The notes beneath the pieces are model-generated. The model was not told the origin of the DNA. It searched no databases and saw only the letters and a list, made by a program, of their open reading frames with translations. The translations under genes were made by a program, and so were the position numbers. This document shows, in pieces, positions 16,051 to 25,091 of a stretch of DNA of 35,721 bases. Within the stretch, counting starts at the first letter, position 1; every line of letters begins with the position of its first letter. The stretch is from an uncultured Chloroflexales bacterium (GTDB lineage: Bacteria; Chloroflexota; Chloroflexia; Chloroflexales; Chloroflexaceae): contig CALANA010000293.1 in the NCBI GenBank assembly GCA_937925925.1, positions 1-35,721 of the forward strand. Direction: 5' to 3'.

Positions 16051-17874
16051 ATGATCATCTTACGGCAGCGCATAGGATATTGGATTATCTTGTTCGTCTC
16101 CTTGAATGGGGGTTGTGGGTTCCTTCCTTCTCTGGCAAAGAAGATCGAGCAACCGGTCAGTCGTGCTCCGATACTCCCTCCCGAAATTATCAACAACGAG
16201 GCCGAACGCTGCCGTACGGTCATCTGGGATCTCCCCTCTGGTGCGGTCGAGCAACCGGAGCAGTGGAATCCGCTGAACCGGCATGCCCGCCGCGATAAAG
16301 GCTTTCACCAGTCGATGATTGAGCCGTTGTTTATGCTCAACTATGAGAGCGGTGTGATTGAACCCTGGCTCGCCGAACGTATGACTGCCAATACCATTCA
16401 GGATGTCTGGACGCTCACCCTGCGCGACGGTGTCCGTTGGAGCGATGGCGAAATCTTCAACGCCGATGATGTCGTCTTTACCGTCAATCTCCTACTCGCC
16501 CATCCCGACCTGGAGCTAGATTTCTTTGCCGGGCTGACGAACTGGGTGGAGCGGGTGGAGCGGATCGATGACCTGACCGTGCAATTTTACCTGACTGGCC
16601 CCAATCCGCGCTTTCAACTGGACTACTTCTCGGTAAAAGTCTGGGGCAGTTTCGATATCCTCCCGGAACATATCTGGCGCGATAAAGATCCGTATACCTT
16701 TACCAACTATGACCCCGATCAGGGCTGGCCCGTGTTCACCGGGCCATACACGCTGCACAGTTTTAGCCCGACCACGTTTATCTACGTGCGCAACGATGAC
16801 TGGTGGGGGGCACAGGTGGGGTTTCGGCCACTGCCCGCGCCTGAACGCATGATCTGGACATCGATCCAGATCGGCGATGATGTTCTGGTTGCAACCGAAC
16901 ATCTGGACAGCCTCGGCAATATTCCGCTCACTACGTTTAAGGCTGTCGAGGCCGTCAAGCCCAACGTGATCACCTGGCTCGATGGTATGCCATTCGCCTG
17001 GATGGATCCCTGCTCGCGCTTGCTGTCGATCAACACCATGCACCCACCCTGGGATCACAAGCACCTCCGCTGGGCCGTCAACTATGCGCTTGATCGCGAG
17101 GCGATTGTACGCGAGGCCTACGACGGTACCACCATTGCCTCGCGCCACTTCTTCCCGACCTATCCTCCGCTGGAACATTATGTAGAACTCCTGGAGCAGG
17201 CTGGACTGTATGACAAATACCCCTTACAACGGCATGATCCGGGCCTGGCGCGGCAAATCATCGAAGCTGAAGGCTGGCGGCTCAGTGAGTCAGGCTACTA
17301 TCAACGAGGCGATCAGCAACTGGCGCTGACCATTTATGCCCACCAGGATTCACATGAAATGCGGCGGACGGCGGAGCTGATAGCGACACAGTTACAGGCG
17401 GTGGGGATCAACGCAACCGCGATGGTACTGGCGGATGGGCAGTGGGTCGAACACAAGACGACCGGCCGGTTTGAGGCGATGATCGACTGGGACGCCTGTG
17501 GCTCGATCAATGAACCGTGGGCTGCGCTGGATCGCTATCACATGCGCTGGGTACAACCAATTGGCACGCCGGTGAGCAACTATAACAACCAGGTGCGCTG
17601 GAGCAACCCGGACTACAGCGATCTGGTCGATCAGATGGCAAGCCTACCACTGGGCGACCCACGGATCGAGCCGCTCTTTGTGGAGGCCATGGACATCTGG
17701 CTCGACGAGTTGCCGTTCATTCCGCTGGTGCAGAATAAACAACTCATTTCGTTTGATACCACCTACTGGCAGAACTGGCCGACCGCCACCAATGCCTATG
17801 TGCATCCACCGTCATGGTGGCAGAGTGCGCATATCATCATCCATCATCTCGAGCCGGTCAACCCATCACCATAG
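16051..17874 (+). CDS. Peptide/nickel-type ABC solute-binding protein (SBP_bac_5)
   Basis: The 607-residue protein belongs to the family-5 extracellular binding proteins. The typical block LRDGVRWSDGEIFNADDVVF is near 125-144, LRWAVNYALDREAIVREAY near 340-358, and the C-terminal WLDELPFIPLVQNK is present. The N-terminus has a hydrophobic stretch ending NGGC (about 19-22), a weak lipobox, so it is probably a lipoprotein. AGAAGGAG stands 8 nt before the ATG. No permease or ATPase gene is nearby; instead a diguanylate cyclase starts 9 bp after its stop. A role as a ligand-presenting sensor partner rather than a transporter component is therefore plausible, though it may share a transporter encoded elsewhere. 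Confidence 0.88.
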   Translation: MIILRQRIGYWIILFVSLNGGCGFLPSLAKKIEQPVSRAPILPPEIINNEAERCRTVIWDLPSGAVEQPEQWNPLNRHARRDKGFHQSMIEPLFMLNYESGVIEPWLAERMTANTIQDVWTLTLRDGVRWSDGEIFNADDVVFTVNLLLAHPDLELDFFAGLTNWVERVERIDDLTVQFYLTGPNPRFQLDYFSVKVWGSFDILPEHIWRDKDPYTFTNYDPDQGWPVFTGPYTLHSFSPTTFIYVRNDDWWGAQVGFRPLPAPERMIWTSIQIGDDVLVATEHLDSLGNIPLTTFKAVEAVKPNVITWLDGMPFAWMDPCSRLLSINTMHPPWDHKHLRWAVNYALDREAIVREAYDGTTIASRHFFPTYPPLEHYVELLEQAGLYDKYPLQRHDPGLARQIIEAEGWRLSESGYYQRGDQQLALTIYAHQDSHEMRRTAELIATQLQAVGINATAMVLADGQWVEHKTTGRFEAMIDWDACGSINEPWAALDRYHMRWVQPIGTPVSNYNNQVRWSNPDYSDLVDQMASLPLGDPRIEPLFVEAMDIWLDELPFIPLVQNKQLISFDTTYWQNWPTATNAYVHPPSWWQSAHIIIHHLEPVNPSP

Positions 17875-17883
17875 GTCTTTACG

Positions 17884-20136
17884 ATGAAAACAGCGACAGC
17901 AGAAAGAGATACCACCACGCCTCAGCACATACGCTGGTTCAACAAGCTACGGAATGCCAGTATTCGTATCCGTTTGTTGATCGCTTTTGTCCTACTCGTA
18001 CTCATACCTGCCGGCATTATCATCCTCAGTGCCGTATTCCTGGGATTCCAGCACGGTCAGCAACGGGTCATCAACCAGTTATATTCGGTGGTAATACTCA
18101 AGGATGAACAGATCGCCGCATGGATCGAGAGTTTACAGCTACATCTGACCTCTGTTATCTATCCCCACCAGGTATCGCATCTAGTGGAACCGCTCTTGCA
18201 AAACAGCCCTGACACACCAGCGTACCAGCATGCATATGGGGAGTTGCGTATTCAGTTTGAGCAAATGCTTGCGACCACCGATCTGTTTGAGGAGGTACTG
18301 CTCCTGGATCGCGATGGACGGGTACTGCTCTCCACCCGGCACGACCATGAAGGACAGGTGCATGCCACGCAACTCTATTTCTGGCGGGGCTTGCAGCAAC
18401 CCTCTATCCAGTCGCTGGCCTCGGCTACTTCGCAAGGACGGAGCAGCCCGGTGGTGGTTTCGCGTCCTGTATACGATCAGGATGGCAAGGCGCATGCGGT
18501 TCTGGTTGGGCGCGCCAGTTCGCAGCGTCTCAACGATATTATGCTCCAGCGCGCCGGGTTAGGCGAAACCGGTGAAACCTATCTGGTGGGAACGAATTTT
18601 TTGGTGCTGACCGATTCGCGGTTTGAAGACGGTGCAAACCAGGTGGTACGACTCCAGACCAACCCCATTGAAACGGTGGTGCGTACCAGAAGTACCCGTG
18701 CCGGTCTGTACCGCAACTATCGCGGTCGGCCCGTTGTCGGGGTCTATCACTGGCTCCCGGCATTGCACATGGTGCTGGTGGCCGAACAAGAGCAGAACGA
18801 GGCATTCCTGTCAACCTACCTCATTTTGATCGTCAATATTGCCATTGCCGTGGTAGCCACGCTGATCGCCCTGTTCGCGGCCCATTTCACGGCCCACAGC
18901 ATCGCCGTTCCATTGGCCGACCTGGCGCACATCGCCACGCGCATCGCCGACGGTGATCTGAAACTGACTGTCCCCGTCCAAAGCCAGGACGAGGTGGGCA
19001 TGTTGGCGGCGGCATTCAACCGTATGACGGCACGCCTGCGCCAGGTGATCGACAACCTGGAACAGAATGTTAGAGAGTTGCAACGGGCTGAAGCCAACAT
19101 CCGTCGCATCAATGCCTACCTGTTGCGCGACGTGGCCGAGCAATCAGCGCTCAATCATCTGAACCATACGCTCCAGGGCTGTCAGAGTCTTGATGAAGCA
19201 TATACCAGGATTATTCCTCGATTGCAGGATCTCTTTGTGGGACAAACCGGCGCATTGTATCGTTGCACACCCACAACTCCCCGGTTGGAACTGGTTGGCT
19301 GGTGGAGGCAACCGGCTGGTGACGTGTTGCAGACACTGCCAGCCGCTTGTCCGGCATTGCAGTCTGGCCGACGTTTTACGCTGACCAGAGATCAGCATGC
19401 ACCCGGCGATTGTCAGACCTGCCCAATCTATGCGAAACGGCCAATCCTCTGTGTGCAACTACAGACCGGTGGCGAGTTATTCGGGTTGTTACACCTGCGC
19501 ATTGGGCGTATAGACATCGAGACGCTCCATAATCAGCTTTTGCCGCTGGTGATACGTACCACCGACCTGCTGGCGCTGGCGCTCTCCAACCTGCACCTGC
19601 GCGAACATCTGCATGAGCAGGCTATCCGTGACCCGCTCACGGGTCTGTTCAATCGACGCTTTTTGTATACGACGACAGCAAAAATGATCCAAGATATGCA
19701 CCATCAGCACAGCACGCTCGGTCTGCTCTTGCTCGACATTGATCATTTCAAGCACATCAATGACATCTACGGGCACGATGCGGGCGATGCCGTTTTGCGG
19801 GCAGTCGGCAACGTACTCCGCGCACAATCGCGCAGGGATGATATTCCCTGCCGTTGGGGGGGCGAGGAGTTCCTGGTCATTTTGCCGCATGCCGGTCACC
19901 AGGATACCTGCGACCGCGCTGACATGCTACGGCAGGCCATCGCTGCATTGAAGATATACCACGATGGAACAGTGCTGCCACCGATTACGGTCTCCATCGG
20001 CCTGGCAGTGTTCCCAGATCACGGCCGGACATTCACCGCCCTGAACACTGCGGCCGATCAGGCGCTCTACCACGCCAAGCACAGCGGGCGGAATCGGGTA
20101 TGTATGGCGGGGTTGATCACCAAAGAGGCGAGTTGA
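17884..20136 (+). CDS. Membrane diguanylate cyclase: Cache-HAMP-GAF-GGDEF
   Basis: The 750-residue inner-membrane receptor makes cyclic di-GMP from two GTP. A first membrane helix (about 36-58) and a second (about 312-335) enclose an extracytoplasmic Cache-like sensor. HAMP (about 335-390), a coiled coil (about 395-430), a GAF-like domain (about 430-575) and GGDEF (about 585-750) follow. The active site is GGEEF (659-663). The product-inhibition site RxxD is present as RRDD (650-653) five residues before it, so the enzyme should be active and feedback-inhibited. The GAF-like domain has Cys residues in CPALQSG and DCQTCPIY. It lies 9 bp after the binding-protein gene, so sensing of the same ligand is a reasonable inference. 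Confidence 0.92.
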   Translation: MKTATAERDTTTPQHIRWFNKLRNASIRIRLLIAFVLLVLIPAGIIILSAVFLGFQHGQQRVINQLYSVVILKDEQIAAWIESLQLHLTSVIYPHQVSHLVEPLLQNSPDTPAYQHAYGELRIQFEQMLATTDLFEEVLLLDRDGRVLLSTRHDHEGQVHATQLYFWRGLQQPSIQSLASATSQGRSSPVVVSRPVYDQDGKAHAVLVGRASSQRLNDIMLQRAGLGETGETYLVGTNFLVLTDSRFEDGANQVVRLQTNPIETVVRTRSTRAGLYRNYRGRPVVGVYHWLPALHMVLVAEQEQNEAFLSTYLILIVNIAIAVVATLIALFAAHFTAHSIAVPLADLAHIATRIADGDLKLTVPVQSQDEVGMLAAAFNRMTARLRQVIDNLEQNVRELQRAEANIRRINAYLLRDVAEQSALNHLNHTLQGCQSLDEAYTRIIPRLQDLFVGQTGALYRCTPTTPRLELVGWWRQPAGDVLQTLPAACPALQSGRRFTLTRDQHAPGDCQTCPIYAKRPILCVQLQTGGELFGLLHLRIGRIDIETLHNQLLPLVIRTTDLLALALSNLHLREHLHEQAIRDPLTGLFNRRFLYTTTAKMIQDMHHQHSTLGLLLLDIDHFKHINDIYGHDAGDAVLRAVGNVLRAQSRRDDIPCRWGGEEFLVILPHAGHQDTCDRADMLRQAIAALKIYHDGTVLPPITVSIGLAVFPDHGRTFTALNTAADQALYHAKHSGRNRVCMAGLITKEAS

Positions 20137-20290
20137 TCACCGAAGAGGCGCGGGATGCGGGGAGAATCTTCCGAACCGGTCGGTAACGCTTTGCAGGCCG
20201 CTGCGGGGCCACGCGGGCCATGCGCGGCCATGCGCGACCATACGGGGCACAGCGCGGCGGATGCGGGCCATGGTAGGGCATTGTGGTCAT

Positions 20291-20329
20291 TGCGGGCACT
20301 CACAAGAAGTGCCCCTACGATCATCGCAT
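20291..20329 (+). repeat. Palindromic repeat unit R, copy 1
   Basis: TGCGGGCACTC...AGTGCCCCTACGATCATCGCAT contains an inverted GGGCACT/AGTGCCC pair. It recurs at 20482-20519 (inverted) and 20773-20811, so it is a discrete mobile or duplicated unit embedded in the tandem field. Confidence 0.75.
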
Positions 20330-20481
20330 GACTCGATGCGGGGCAACGATGGCGATGATTGCCATGCATGATGGTCGTTGCAGGGCAATGCGCGGCAATG
20401 CAGGGCAATGCGTGGCAATGCGCGGCAATGTGGGCAATGTGGGCCATGCGCGGCAATGTTCTACAACGCCGCCCAGGGATC

Positions 20482-20519
20482 GGCAATGATCGTAGGGGCA
20501 CCGCTTGTGGGTGCCCGCA
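20482..20519 (-). repeat. Palindromic repeat unit R, copy 2 (inverted)
   Basis: The reverse complement reads TGCGGGCACCCACAAG, then GGTGCCCCTACGATCATTGC, matching copies 1 and 3 with a few substitutions. The inverted orientation argues against simple tandem duplication. Confidence 0.75.
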
Positions 20520-20772
20520 TTGCCATGCATTGTTGAGCAACGATGGCGATGATCGCTATGATGGTCGTTGCAGGGCCATGCGCGGCATGGTGCGGCAATG
20601 CACGGCAATGCGGGCCATGCACGGCAATGCGCGGCAATGCACGGCAATGTAGGCCATGCGCGGCATTGCAGGCAATGCACGGCAATGCGTGGCCATGCGC
20701 GGCAATGTGGGCCATGCGCGGCAATGTGGGCCATGCGGGCCATTCGGGGCATTGTAGGGCATTGTGGTGCAT

Positions 20773-20811
20773 TGCGGGCACCCACGATAGGTGCCCCTAC
20801 AATCATCGCAT
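20773..20811 (+). repeat. Palindromic repeat unit R, copy 3
   Basis: TGCGGGCACCCAC, GATAGGTGCCCCTAC, then AATCATCGCAT match copy 1 closely. GGGCACC and GGTGCCC form the hairpin stem. Confidence 0.75.
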
Positions 20812-21192
20812 ATCATTGAGGTATTGCAGGGCATCGCGCGGCGTGGCGGGGCATCGCGGGCATGGTAGGCATCGCACGGTATGTTCACATTGGCATGCAT
20901 TGGGTGCCCTGACGATCATGGCATGCATTGTCCGGCATAGATGCGCACGTTGTCACCGCATTTCGCTAGCCTTTGTTGCCAGAAAAGCAGAGCATGTTGG
21001 GGCCTACGGCCCCAACATGCCCAACCGGAGACTTACGTTGATGCGTATGAGGGCGCTACCGCGAACCACGCCATTGACTATTCCATGGTACTATAGCCGT
21101 ATCCACAGTTACACACCGCTGAAGGCTTGCAGCAACGCATGGTTGCGCTGCTGATCATAATCTGTGCCGATCTTTCTGGAGGGGAGGAACCA

Positions 21193-22533
21193 ATGCAGGT
21201 CAATCCGTCTATTTTCAAAGCGTATGATATTCGTGGTATCTATCCGACCGATCTGAATGAAGACGTGGCCTATCTGATTGGACGGGCGTTTGTAACATTT
21301 CTGAACGCCGAACAGGTGATTGTTGGACGCGATATGCGGCTGTCTGGCCCGGCTGTCTTTGATGCCGTCACACGTGGGATTATGGATCAGGGTGCTGATG
21401 TGGTGAATATTGGGATGGTGAGTACCGACCAGTACTACTTTGCCTGTGCGCAACTGGATATTCCCGGTATGATGGTGACCGCATCGCACAACCCCAAAGC
21501 CTACAACGGCTTCAAAATGGTACGCCGCATGCCACAGTTGCTCAGTGGCGACGCGGGTATCCAGGATCTACGCCAACTGGTTGAGCGCGAACAATTTCCG
21601 CAGCCGGCTCGCAAAGGGACGATGACAACGCACGACTTCAAAGACCAGTTTGTGCAGAAAGTTCTCTCGCTGATCGATGTGAACGCCATCAAGCCGCTCA
21701 AAGTGGTGGTTGACACCTGCAACGGGATGGTCGGCCCCATTTTGCAAGAGGTGTACCGCCATTTGCCCGTCGATTTGATCGGGATGTATCTTGACCCTGA
21801 TGGCAACCTGCCCAACCACGGCCTTGATCCGCTCCAACCCGAGAATCGCGCCGAGTTGCAGCGCCGTGTGGTGGCCGAAGGCGCGGCGATTGGCTTTGCG
21901 TTCGATGGCGACGGCGACCGCTTCTTCGCGATTGATGATCGCGGCGAATTTATTTCCGGCGATTTTCTGACGGCAATCATGGGTAGCTATCTGTTGGAGA
22001 AGTACCCCGGCTCCAAAATCATCTACGACGTGCGCGCCTCCTGGGCCGTCCCCGATCTGGTCACGGCTGCGGGCGGCACACCCTTGATGGAGCGCGTGGG
22101 CCATGCCTTTATCAAGCGCCGTATGGCCGATGAGGATGCCATCTTTGGCGGCGAGGTGTCCGGGCACTACTACTTCCGCGATTTCTTCTTTGCCGACTCC
22201 GGGATTGTGCCCTCACTCTATCTGCTGGAGATGCTCTCAAAGCGCAATGTGCAGATGTCGGATCTGCTGCAGGAATTGGAGGCGAAGTACTTTATCACCG
22301 GCGAGATCAACTCGACCGTGGCCGACCAGCAGGCCAAAATGCAGGAACTGGCCCGGCGCTATAGCGATGCGGAACAGCATACGATGGACGGAATTTCGAT
22401 CAACTATCCAACCTGGCATTTTAATGTACGTCCCTCGAATACCGAGCCGCTGCTGCGCCTGAACCTGGAGGCAAAATCACAGGCGGAGATGGAGCAGCGC
22501 CGTGACGAGGTGCTGGGCATCATTCGCGGCTAA
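21193..22533 (+). CDS. Phosphomannomutase / phosphoglucomutase
   Basis: The 446-residue cytoplasmic alpha-D-phosphohexomutase interconverts hexose-1- and 6-phosphates for nucleotide-sugar and glycan synthesis. All four active-site loops are present: TASHNP (96-101, phosphoserine Ser98), metal-binding DGDGDR (238-243), sugar-binding GEVSGH (320-325) and phosphate-binding RPSNTEP (413-419). The N-terminal FKAYDIRG is typical of the ManB/AlgC group, as is the length. ATG 21193 was chosen because GGAGGGGAGG lies just before it and the family N-terminus begins there; an in-frame ATG at 21127 would add 22 atypical residues. Whether mannose or glucose is preferred cannot be told. It appears to be a single gene. 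Confidence 0.93.
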   Translation: MQVNPSIFKAYDIRGIYPTDLNEDVAYLIGRAFVTFLNAEQVIVGRDMRLSGPAVFDAVTRGIMDQGADVVNIGMVSTDQYYFACAQLDIPGMMVTASHNPKAYNGFKMVRRMPQLLSGDAGIQDLRQLVEREQFPQPARKGTMTTHDFKDQFVQKVLSLIDVNAIKPLKVVVDTCNGMVGPILQEVYRHLPVDLIGMYLDPDGNLPNHGLDPLQPENRAELQRRVVAEGAAIGFAFDGDGDRFFAIDDRGEFISGDFLTAIMGSYLLEKYPGSKIIYDVRASWAVPDLVTAAGGTPLMERVGHAFIKRRMADEDAIFGGEVSGHYYFRDFFFADSGIVPSLYLLEMLSKRNVQMSDLLQELEAKYFITGEINSTVADQQAKMQELARRYSDAEQHTMDGISINYPTWHFNVRPSNTEPLLRLNLEAKSQAEMEQRRDEVLGIIRG

Positions 22534-22784
22534 CCGTTGAACATGCCCGGAGCGCCCTGTCTCCCACTGTCGGCACACCGGTATCCCGGCTGATAACCGT
22601 TGGACAAAGCGTCTGGATATGGCGTGCGGCAGATGGAGCCGATGTTTGCCCAGTACGCTGTGGAGAACAAGGCTGGCTTCCTGATGTGGGCAGGGCGCAA
22701 AATTATGGTACCCTTGTTGAAACTGGCTATCATGCATGGTGTACACGCCGATTGTGCCGCCCAGGTGCCGCGAAAGCTAGACGA

Positions 22785-22899
22785 TAGAGCAATCCTAATT
22801 GTCATTATAAACCGGCGGTCTCGGCTTTCGCCGGGATGGAACGCTACCAGGCTTGCGTCTGGTCTCCGGTTCTTCACAACTGATGTAGGCTTGCCATAG
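22785..22899. repeat. Family B miniature repeat, copy 1
   Basis: It begins TAGAGCAATCCTAATTGTCA and ends ACTGATGTAGGCTTGCCATA, imperfect terminal inverted repeats. Internal words CTCGGCTTTCGCCGGGATGGA and CTGGTCTCCGGTTCTTCACAAC recur in the copies at 30594 and 31036. It lies just upstream of the 22955 gene and may carry or displace its promoter. The rest of 22534-22954 shows a TAACCGTTG(A/G)A duplication (near 22532 and 22594) but no gene. Confidence 0.65.
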
Positions 22900-22954
22900 C
22901 AGATGGATAGGACAGGCTGGCGAATCGCTCGTCAACTGTACAGGAGCATCCAAG

Positions 22955-24442
22955 ATGCCACAAAAGCATGTCTCTGGCCTCGTTCTTGTCACCGGTGCCA
23001 CCGGCTACGTTGGGGGGCGACTGGTGCCACGCCTGATCGAGGCCGGCTACCGCGTGCGTTGCCTGGTGCGTGATCCGACGCGCTTGCAGGGGCGCCTCTG
23101 GCAAACGGACGTTGAGGTTGTGACGGGTGATGTCTTACAGCCCGACAGCCTGATTCCGGCGCTGCAAGGCGTCCAGGCAGCGTACTATCTGGTACACAGC
23201 ATGATCGGCGGGGCCGACTTTCACCAGCGCGACCTGACCGCCGCACGCCATTTTGCCCAGGCGGCGCAAGCTGCCGGTGTTGAACGTATCATCTATCTGG
23301 GTGGGCTGGTCAATCCCACCGCCGATATGTCCGAACATCTACGCTCGCGCCAGCAAACCGGTGAGGCGCTACGCAGCGCGGGTGTGCCTGTGACCGAATT
23401 TCGGGCCGCGGTGATTGTCGGCTCCGGGAGCATCTCCTTTGAAATCATTCGCTATCTGACGGAACGGGTGCCGGTGATGATCTGTCCGCGCTGGGTCTAT
23501 AACCGCACCCAACCGATTGGCATTCGCGAGGTGTTGGAGTATTTGCTGGCAGCGCTGGCCGTTCCAGAGAGCGCGGGGCGCATTATCGAGATCGGCGGAG
23601 CCGACATCGTCACCTATGGCGAGATGATGCTGATCTATGCCCAGGTGCGCGGTTTGCACCGCTGGATGCTGCCGGTGCCGATCTTAACGCCGCGCTTATC
23701 GTCGTACTGGATCAACCTGGTAACCCCCATCCCCGCCGCTATCGCCCGCCCGCTGATAGAGGGCCTGCGCAACGAGAACATCGTGCGCGATCGGCTGGCG
23801 CACGAACTGTTCCCGCACATCCAGCCCGCCGACTACCGCACCTCGGTTGAACGCGCCCTGGCCCGCTTACAGGCCAGCGATATTGAGACCGCCTGGAGCG
23901 ATGCGTTGAGTACCAGTCAGAGCAATGTCCCGCCGGTGATCCTGACAACGCAGGAGGGCATGATCGTCGAACAACGCCAGCGCGTTGTTCCCGCGTCGGC
24001 AGCGGTTGTCTATACGATCTTCAGCGGACTGGGGGGCCAGCGCGGCTGGTTGTATATGAACTGGGCCTGGGAACTGCGCGGCCTGCTGGATCGACTGATC
24101 GGCGGTGTAGGTCTGCGGCGTGGTCGGCGGCATCCCGATGAGTTGCGCGTGGGCGATGCCCTGGATTTCTGGCGGGTGGAGGCAATTGAGCCGCAAGGAT
24201 TGCTGCGCTTGCGGGCTGAGATGAAACTGCCGGGCAAAGCCTGGCTCCAATTCAAGGTGACAGCGAGAACCGCCGAGGAAGCGCTGCTCACTCAGACGGC
24301 TTTCTTTGCGCCGAAGGGCTTGACGGGCTGGCTCTACTGGTATGGCCTCTACCCCTTCCACGCATTGATTTTCAGCGGGCTGATCGATCAGATCGCCCGG
24401 CGGGCGGTGGACTTGCAGCAGAAGCAGGCAGTGGTACAGTAG
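22955..24442 (+). CDS. NAD(P)-binding Rossmann protein with C-terminal DUF2867 domain (YbjT-like)
   Basis: The 495-residue protein starts with an atypical short-chain-dehydrogenase / NmrA-like Rossmann fold: TGATGYVGG (13-21) for the dinucleotide and LVRDPTRL after the second strand. YLVHSMIGG and RIIYLGGL follow, without the catalytic YxxxK. The C-terminal 170 residues (from about 325, EGMIVEQRQRVVPASA) match the layout of DUF2867, as in E. coli YbjT, including LRLRAEMKLPGKAWLQFKV. CAGGAG stands 8-9 nt before the ATG. The function is unknown in the family; binding of NADP(H) and a redox or lipid-like ligand is a guess. It stands alone between repeat clusters. Confidence 0.85.
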   Translation: MPQKHVSGLVLVTGATGYVGGRLVPRLIEAGYRVRCLVRDPTRLQGRLWQTDVEVVTGDVLQPDSLIPALQGVQAAYYLVHSMIGGADFHQRDLTAARHFAQAAQAAGVERIIYLGGLVNPTADMSEHLRSRQQTGEALRSAGVPVTEFRAAVIVGSGSISFEIIRYLTERVPVMICPRWVYNRTQPIGIREVLEYLLAALAVPESAGRIIEIGGADIVTYGEMMLIYAQVRGLHRWMLPVPILTPRLSSYWINLVTPIPAAIARPLIEGLRNENIVRDRLAHELFPHIQPADYRTSVERALARLQASDIETAWSDALSTSQSNVPPVILTTQEGMIVEQRQRVVPASAAVVYTIFSGLGGQRGWLYMNWAWELRGLLDRLIGGVGLRRGRRHPDELRVGDALDFWRVEAIEPQGLLRLRAEMKLPGKAWLQFKVTARTAEEALLTQTAFFAPKGLTGWLYWYGLYPFHALIFSGLIDQIARRAVDLQQKQAVVQ

Positions 24443-24520
24443 ACGGAATGGGAGACAGATGCACCGCATGCGCCCTCTGTGGCAGAGGAGAACCGTTGAG
24501 AACCATTTTCTAAATAACAG

Positions 24521-24676
24521 AACGTACGCGGTGGTCTGGTCAACTCCCCTTTTCGCCGGAGTTTACCCCTTCGACTACGCTCAGGGCAGGCTCTGAGCGA
24601 AGCCGAATGGGGCAGAGCGGTACGTTGTCTTTCTTTTCCGTCACATTTTCGCCTACGGCGAAAATGTGACGGAAAA
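24521..24676. repeat. Family C composite repeat, copy 1, with 20-bp perfect hairpin
   Basis: It begins AACGTACGCGGTGGTCTGGT, shared with 25951-25970, then carries the TTCGACTACGCTCAGGGCAG / CTCTGAGCGAAGCCGAA unit (about 24570-24607). It ends in a perfect 20-bp inverted repeat (24634-24653 with 24657-24676) with a 3-nt loop; the stem core reads ATTTTCGCC. Frames through it give the well-known spurious ACPERSRR-type peptides and are not genes. Confidence 0.75.
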
Positions 24677-24682
24677 AAGAGT

Positions 24683-24788
24683 CCCTTCCATGCTGCCGGG
24701 GGGAACCACACGCGAGTCCCGTCCCTGCGGCCGCGGACGAAACGCGGCGGCGGATGACCCACCGCGTACGCCCGGACATATGGAAGGG
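24683..24788. repeat. 106-bp inverted-repeat element candidate
   Basis: CCCTTCCAT (24683-24691) and ATGGAAGGG (24780-24788) are perfect 9-bp inverted ends around GC-rich DNA. It sits between family C and family A copies and has no gene. Confidence 0.4.
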
Positions 24789-24827
24789 GAAGACGAACCA
24801 AAAGAGGCAGAAGGGCGAAGTCACATT

Positions 24828-25075
24828 GGTATTATACCGTTTCGACTTGAATCTTCCGCATGTTCGTGGCATTCGTCCTCCAACGAGACTGCGTCGCGGC
24901 GGGGGTGCGGGGGCCTGCGGCCCCCGCACATGTTCCCGGGATTTCGGCGGAGGGGCGTTGCATACAACGCCTCTACGCCCCGCGACAGCTCTTTCCAGGG
25001 GAAGTCTCGTGGTCGTATGAGCAAGCGTAAGACAGACCAACGGATGCGGAAGGTCGACGTCACATGGGTATTAGA
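24828..25075. repeat. Full-length family A palindromic element (about 245 bp)
   Basis: The ends read ATACCGTTTCGACTT (left) and, on the other strand, ATACCCATGTGACGTCGAC (right), each followed inward by CTTCCGCAT. Inside are CCAACGAGACTGC, a GTGCGGGGGCC-TGC-GGCCCCCGCAC hairpin (24905-24929) and the GGCGTTGCATACAACGCC palindrome. It is related to 1-124, 241-316 and 30433-30579. It lacks any transposase, so it is a non-autonomous element. It ends 17 bp before the toxin gene stop. Confidence 0.75.
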
Positions 25076-25091
25076 CCTTCTTCTGGAAACA

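Larger units (their letters stand above)
20150..20900. repeat. Degenerate tandem repeats, about 10 bp, ATGCRCGGCA type
   Basis: Between about 20366 and 20770 the DNA is built mostly from 9-10 bp units such as ATGCGCGGCA, ATGCACGGCA and ATGTGGGCC, with decayed units on both sides. Frames are open on both strands only because of the biased composition, and they translate to low-complexity CRAMP/NAWQCAAM-type strings, so none is accepted as a gene. The rest of 20137-21192 has no gene; 20901-21192 is ordinary upstream DNA of the mutase gene. Confidence 0.8.

Noticed and set aside
20321-20806. Long frames in the 20137-21192 repeat field on both strands
   Set aside because: They translate decamer repeats into Cys/His/Trp/Met-rich strings and have no ribosome-binding sites.
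24388-24801. Frame giving an ACPERSRRGKLRRKGE peptide
   Set aside because: This is the known spurious translation of the TTCGACTACGCTCAGG repeat, and it overlaps the end of the 22955 gene.
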